From the NCBI GenBank assembly GCA_947441615.1, contig CANEUH010000022.1, forward strand, positions 1-64,000: 64,000 nucleotides of DNA, given 5' to 3'. A program made the position numbers and the translations under genes. This stretch comes from Bacteriovoracaceae bacterium (GTDB lineage Bacteria; Bdellovibrionota; Bacteriovoracia; Bacteriovoracales; Bacteriovoracaceae). Shown piece by piece: positions 60,358-64,000 of the stretch. The stretch's first letter is position 1. The number at the start of each line of letters is the position of its first letter. Under the pieces are notes generated by a model. That model was not told the origin of the DNA. It searched no databases and saw only the letters and a list, made by a program, of their open reading frames with translations.

Positions 60358-60618
60358 ATGAAAGTATTTTTCACGACATTAGCTTTTGTTTCTACTTTTA
60401 TGAGTTTTGCGGAAACAGATCTAACCTCTCTTAAGGAGAAAGCGAATTATAATATCGATCAGAGAATGAATGAGTTGAAGGAAGCAAGAAATTGTATTTC
60501 AAGAGCAATGACAATGGATAAATACCGATCTTGCAATTTTGATATGACTGAAGAAGTTCAAATGCAAAAAATGGAAATGAAAGAGACTAAAAAAGAAATA
60601 AAAAAAGTTATAGAATAA
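60358..60618 (+). CDS. Small secreted helical protein of unknown function
   Basis: 86 residues. Signal peptide (KVFFTTLAFVSTFMSFA), then a charged, mostly helical mature protein with two cysteines (RNCISRAM, RSCNFDM) that may pair. AAAGGAG at ideal distance supports the start. The 168-bp upstream gap shows no other gene. No family recognised. Confidence 0.68.
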   Translation: MKVFFTTLAFVSTFMSFAETDLTSLKEKANYNIDQRMNELKEARNCISRAMTMDKYRSCNFDMTEEVQMQKMEMKETKKEIKKVIE

Positions 60619-60626
60619 TTTTCATT

Positions 60627-60665
60627 TAAGAGACCAGATGACAAGGATGCTATCCGGTCTCTTTT
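60627..60665 (+). terminator. Terminator of the small secreted gene
   Basis: AAGAGACC (60627-60634) pairs with GGTCTCTT (60655-60662), extended inside by GAT/ATC, followed by TTT. It reaches the stop codon of the opposite MFS gene. Confidence 0.78.
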
Positions 60666-61891
60666 TAGAGAAGCTCTTTTTCTAGTTCGTTCAAGTCTAA
60701 TTTCCTTAAACGAGGGGAGAGTAGGGAAATAGTAAAAACAGAAATGAGACACATGACTCCACCAAAAACAGCTGCTGGGAATGTGCCCATTAATTTAGCC
60801 GTTACCCCGGATTCAAATTCTCCAATTTCATTTGATGAACCTATAAAGATAGAATTCACCGCCGAAATTCTTCCTCGCATATGATCTGGAGAAGAGAGTT
60901 GGACTGCAGCAGTTCTTATGACCATGGAGACACTATCAAACATACCGCTTAGGATAAGTGAAATCATTGAAAGAATATAATTGCGACTAAAAGCGAAAAC
61001 TAAAATACATAGACCAAAACCCGCCACAGACCAAAAAAGTTTTTTTCCTGCGTGGGATTTAATACCTCCTCTAATAAGCCAGGAGCTCATTATAAATGCA
61101 CCAATTGCCGGAGAGGCCCTTAATAAACCAAGCCCTTCTGGGCCCACAAATAAAATTTCAGCAGCGTAAACCGGAAGTAGCGCCGTGACTCCACCAAATA
61201 AGACGGACACCATGTCGAGAGACATCGCTGGAAAAAGAACTGGATGAGATAAAACGAATTTTAATCCTGAGAGAAGGTCCTCTTTTACAGATTTCCCTGG
61301 AGTAGGTGTATTGGCAGGAGGATTGAAACTCAACATATACAGTGTGAATGTCGTTATTGTTAAACACACGCAAATGATCGACGCCGTACCTGAAACTCCC
61401 AAGAAACCATAAAGAATTCCTCCTACTGCAGGACCTGACATCCTAGCTGTTTGCATCGCCGAGGACATCCATGCTGAAGACTGAGGAAGAAGCTGGCGGG
61501 GAATTATTTTAGGAACAATTGAGTACATCGAGGGTTGCGAAAAGGCCCTCGCTATTCCAGTCAGAAAAGAAGAAACAAAAAGTAATTTAACCTGAAGATC
61601 AACTGAAATACCAATCGATGGTAGTTGAGTCAGGAGCATGATTAGCCCTGAGGTCAAACTGACAAAGGTCAGACGTCGGTAAATAACAAGAGGGCGACCA
61701 CGGTCAACGATATAACCAGCAAAGAGAGCTAGTCCTAGTGCAGGGATCGCCTCAGCTAACCCAATGAGTCCTAAGTAAAGAGCGTCTTTAGTGAGTTCAT
61801 ACATTCTCCAGCCCAGCACAATCGCCTGCATCTGGACTGCAAAAGTAAAGAAAAACCGAGCAAACATGAGCTTTTTAAAATCTAATGGCAT
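60665..61891 (-). CDS. MFS exporter, EntS-like
   Basis: 408 residues with 12 predicted membrane helices. The first loop has the MFS motif AGYIVDRGRPLVIYRR (G-x3-D-R-x-G-R-R/K type). The second half repeats it weakly (RGGIKSHAGKKLF). This resembles the MFS_3/EntS group that exports siderophores, but the substrate is not readable. ATG 61891 is preferred; a GTG five codons earlier is possible. It is divergent from the rhomboid gene by about 75 bp. Confidence 0.85.
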   Translation of the reverse strand: MPLDFKKLMFARFFFTFAVQMQAIVLGWRMYELTKDALYLGLIGLAEAIPALGLALFAGYIVDRGRPLVIYRRLTFVSLTSGLIMLLTQLPSIGISVDLQVKLLFVSSFLTGIARAFSQPSMYSIVPKIIPRQLLPQSSAWMSSAMQTARMSGPAVGGILYGFLGVSGTASIICVCLTITTFTLYMLSFNPPANTPTPGKSVKEDLLSGLKFVLSHPVLFPAMSLDMVSVLFGGVTALLPVYAAEILFVGPEGLGLLRASPAIGAFIMSSWLIRGGIKSHAGKKLFWSVAGFGLCILVFAFSRNYILSMISLILSGMFDSVSMVIRTAAVQLSSPDHMRGRISAVNSIFIGSSNEIGEFESGVTAKLMGTFPAAVFGGVMCLISVFTISLLSPRLRKLDLNELEKELL

Positions 61892-61969
61892 GAATAAACT
61901 TACCACATCTAATAAAGACAGGAAAGACTGAGTCGTTTCAAGTCTTAAAAATGAGTCTAGATTTTGAGG

Positions 61970-62590
61970 ATGATATTGTACAAGGAATTGGTCAATATAA
62001 ACGTCGTCTCTATTATCATTAAAATCAATGTTGCCGTATTTTTTCTTTGGATTGTTGGCGCTTTCACCAATCCAGAATTCATGATGAAAAATTTTCTTGT
62101 AAGCTGGAAAGGTCTAACTGAAGGTAGGATCTGGACACTTGTAACATCTGTTTTCTCCCATAACATGCTTTTTCATATTTTTATAAATATGTATGTCTTT
62201 TATGGATTTGGATTTGTTTTAGAAAATGCGTTGGGAGCGAAACGATTTTTACTTTTTTACTTAGGTGCTGGAATTTTTGCATCTCTTTGTCATGCTCTCG
62301 TGAGTGTCTTTTGGATTGGGGATGGAAGTCTTCAGGCCCTAGGTGCTTCTGGAGCAATTTCGGGAGTGATTTTAGTTTATTCTTTGATGTTTCCGAATGA
62401 GAAATTGTTTTTGTTTGGCATTTTACCGATTCCTGCCTTGATGGCGTCAATTTTAGTTGTAGGTTTAGACATCTGGGGATTAATACAGCAAACCAAGGGT
62501 GGGTCACTACCCATTGGCCATGGGGCACATTTAGGTGGAGCACTTTATGGCCTTATCTATCACTTCAGTTCGATTTATGCGAAAAGGTAG
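61970..62590 (+). CDS. Rhomboid intramembrane serine protease
   Basis: About 206 residues with six membrane helices. The catalytic Ser is in GASGAISG and the His in HGAHLGGALYG; the L1-loop segment GRIWTLVTSVFSH fits W-R in other rhomboids. It cleaves membrane proteins within the bilayer; targets unknown. The start is uncertain (TTG 61964 or ATG 61970); no ribosome binding site precedes either. The stop lies inside the following terminator hairpin. Confidence 0.88.
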   Translation: MILYKELVNINVVSIIIKINVAVFFLWIVGAFTNPEFMMKNFLVSWKGLTEGRIWTLVTSVFSHNMLFHIFINMYVFYGFGFVLENALGAKRFLLFYLGAGIFASLCHALVSVFWIGDGSLQALGASGAISGVILVYSLMFPNEKLFLFGILPIPALMASILVVGLDIWGLIQQTKGGSLPIGHGAHLGGALYGLIYHFSSIYAKR

Positions 62591-62611
62591 CGTATACCTT
62601 TTCGCGTTTTT
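62579..62611 (+). terminator. Rhomboid gene terminator
   Basis: GCGAAAAGGTA (62579-62589) / TACCTTTTCGC (62595-62605) followed by GTTTTT. It overlaps the rhomboid stop codon and reaches the stop of the opposite gene. Confidence 0.9.
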
Positions 62612-64000
62612 ACATCAGGATCTTTAATTTTGAGCGAAGTTCAGCTGCATAGGACGGTGTAGCAATGCCGCTTCTTTTTTCAGGTGACTTTCCTTCCCAG
62701 GTTTTTAATAAGTTCAGAATTTTTTCATCCTTGCATGATTGAAGTACGCAACCAGAAAGAGCTCCGGGAATCTTTTTCAAAATCTCATTTTCAAAAGATT
62801 GAAATTCACCAAGAAATGGAGATTTCATGATGTTTACTGGAAAGCCTGATTCAGGGATCTTGTATCCCTGATTTGCTAAAGAATTTAAAACACCATTAGC
62901 ACAAGTTTTATTCACATCATTTCTATCGTAGTTGTCCCAAATGTGTCGGCCAATAAAACCCTGAGAAACTTTTGAGTCTGACGCAGAGTAATCAATAAAC
63001 GTTTGAACCTGCTTAGAGTCGTTTATGGTTCCCTGAAAAATTTCAACAGTCTTAATACCTTTAAGGCAACCTTTTAACCATTGAGAGGTTTTTGTGTCAG
63101 CTAGTTTATTTCCAATTGATGCCATTCTATCTGGTACCCTTTTCTTTAAAATACTTGATACGGTAGCTTCAAGTTCTTTAGGTGGATTTAATGAAAGATT
63201 TGCCTTTCCTAGAACACAAGCTACCGTATAGTCTTTGTCAAATTCGCAAGCCTCTATCGCCGGTTTTAAATCAGCTTTTTTTCCCTCTTCTATAATATTA
63301 ATAAATGCACTAGTGGCCTTCCCACAAACCCTTCCAAACTGCTCGTTAATTTTATTTGTCCCACCCATCTCGCAAAAATTTTCTTCCGCTTCAAGTTTAA
63401 TACTCATCTCTACAATTTTTTCTTTTTTATATTTATTAAAGCACTCATTTGTATCAACTTGCGATGATGTTTTGTTCCAACTTGAAAGGTCCAATGTTTT
63501 AATGCACTCAGAAATTTTAGTATTACATGTCGATTCATCGGCAAGTAGATCATCGAGTTTAGGCCATGCTTTTAATTCTGGGTTAGTCCAAACTTCATTA
63601 GTGAATTCTTTATTTTTAAAATGATATTGTTTCATATAGGCATATTTCTCGGGAGCCTTTGATTTCAATTCTTGTGGGTGGAGGATGTAGTTCATACAAG
63701 ACTCAGCATAATCTTCTGCCGGATTCGATCGGGCATAGCTACTGACAAATTTTGCATCCTCGCTTGGTTTCCATGATGTTCTACCTTTATCATCTGTGAC
63801 TTCTTTCCAACCCGAAATCTTTTTGAATGGGGATTCCTTCTGTGAACTTGTTAATGCAGAAAAGTTACTAGCGTAATAGCCTTTGTAGTCATGATGATGA
63901 CAGAGTTCGTGAATAAAAACTTCCTGAGGCCATGAAACAATCTCATAGGGATTTTTTCCATTGGTGAGATTTCTTAATCCAGCATCGTAGGTTACAAGTT
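62610..64000 (-). CDS. Zinc metallopeptidase-like protein, N-terminus beyond the window
   Basis: The frame stays open through the right edge, so about 463 residues are visible and the start is missing. Near the visible N-terminus, EVFIHELCHHHDY holds an HExxH zinc motif, and about 65 residues later NPAEDYAES offers an acidic third ligand (E of AEDYAES). The remaining ~360 residues are Cys-rich (about 15 cysteines, e.g. STCNTKISEC, ENFCEMGG, SGCVLQSCKDE) and charged, suggesting an exported, disulfide-bonded protein. An internal Met could be mistaken for the start, but that would drop the zinc motif. No named family is assigned. Confidence 0.75.
   Translation of the reverse strand, partial: LVTYDAGLRNLTNGKNPYEIVSWPQEVFIHELCHHHDYKGYYASNFSALTSSQKESPFKKISGWKEVTDDKGRTSWKPSEDAKFVSSYARSNPAEDYAESCMNYILHPQELKSKAPEKYAYMKQYHFKNKEFTNEVWTNPELKAWPKLDDLLADESTCNTKISECIKTLDLSSWNKTSSQVDTNECFNKYKKEKIVEMSIKLEAEENFCEMGGTNKINEQFGRVCGKATSAFINIIEEGKKADLKPAIEACEFDKDYTVACVLGKANLSLNPPKELEATVSSILKKRVPDRMASIGNKLADTKTSQWLKGCLKGIKTVEIFQGTINDSKQVQTFIDYSASDSKVSQGFIGRHIWDNYDRNDVNKTCANGVLNSLANQGYKIPESGFPVNIMKSPFLGEFQSFENEILKKIPGALSGCVLQSCKDEKILNLLKTWEGKSPEKRSGIATPSYAAELRSKLKILM

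Noticed and set aside
61951-62022. 23-codon frame (MSLDFEDDIVQGIGQYKRRL...) overlapping the rhomboid start
   Set aside because: Looks protein-like but lacks a ribosome binding site and the rhomboid frame has a typical N-terminal helix; chance overlap is more likely.
1-64000. CRISPR arrays, insertion sequences, prophage or integrase genes
   Set aside because: No regularly spaced repeats, transposase or integrase motifs were seen.

Overview
The window comes from an AT-rich Gram-negative bacterium. It has lipoproteins, outer-membrane barrels, RseP and an EpmA-type EF-P lysine ligase. The gene order, the many short secreted or lipoprotein genes of unknown function, and a catabolic set for tyrosine and branched-chain amino acids all resemble the predatory Bdellovibrionota, most likely the Bacteriovorax/Halobacteriovorax side. 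That placement is inference from gene content; no database search was possible. I saw no insertion sequence, phage, CRISPR array or complete tRNA, so this reads as ordinary chromosome. Genes are packed tightly: no gene-free stretch exceeds 300 bases. The longest gaps (about 265 bases at 18404-18668 and 215 bases at 42548-42762) hold promoter-like and palindromic elements.

Layout. 1-170: 3' end of an rRNA operon (5S rRNA and terminator). 0.2-13.2 kb: housekeeping block ftsK, rpsB-tsf, then pyrH-frr-uppS-cdsA-rseP-tsaB-psd-like-pssA-truA as one run, then tig. dxr, which lies between frr and uppS in E. coli, is absent here. 13.2-27.4 kb: ComEC-like gene, nadC-nadB, mtgA, rimO, a papain-like secreted protein, epmA, nudL-like, ftsY, zapA, 5-formyl-THF cyclo-ligase and rny. 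27.4-34.5 kb: a coupled SDR / membrane / MutT / membrane / zinc-ribbon run, a CNNM/CorC transporter-like protein, a thioredoxin-reductase-like protein, a 2Fe-2S ferredoxin and leucine dehydrogenase. 34.5-39.7 kb: cell-surface block with a 1070-residue repeat lipoprotein, a barrel lipoprotein and a PorV-like barrel. 39.8-47.5 kb: a double radical-SAM protein, a subtilase with a helical insertion, a lipoprotein and a fused branched-chain 2-oxoacid dehydrogenase E1. 47.5-50 kb: the TIGR03545/TIGR03546 pair. 51-56 kb: flavin reductase, MBL-fold protein and a tyrosine-catabolism operon (aminotransferase, fumarylacetoacetase, homogentisate dioxygenase). 56-64 kb: PAS histidine kinase, small secreted proteins, DoxX, MFS exporter, rhomboid protease and a zinc metallopeptidase cut by the window edge.

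How it fits together. Envelope building (uppS, cdsA, pssA, mtgA, rseP), translation (rpsB, tsf, frr, tig, ftsY, rimO, epmA, truA, tsaB) and division (ftsK, zapA) sit beside amino-acid degradation genes and secreted hydrolases, as expected for a protein-eating or predatory lifestyle.

Most interesting points: (i) several genes have promoter-like elements that put the transcription start on, or within 3 nt of, the start codon, with no ribosome binding site (ftsK, zapA, nadC, 58002, and a symmetric bidirectional promoter at 51.8 kb), suggesting common leaderless mRNAs; (ii) a nested stem plus possible pseudoknot in the rpsB leader that would occlude the Shine-Dalgarno; (iii) a hidden upstream ORF with a non-ATG start coupled to the CNNM gene; (iv) a PSD-family protein next to pssA that lacks all three catalytic residues; (v) convergent genes whose stop codons abut or overlap in nine of twelve pairs, one pair sharing a palindrome that gives both proteins the same C-terminal residues.
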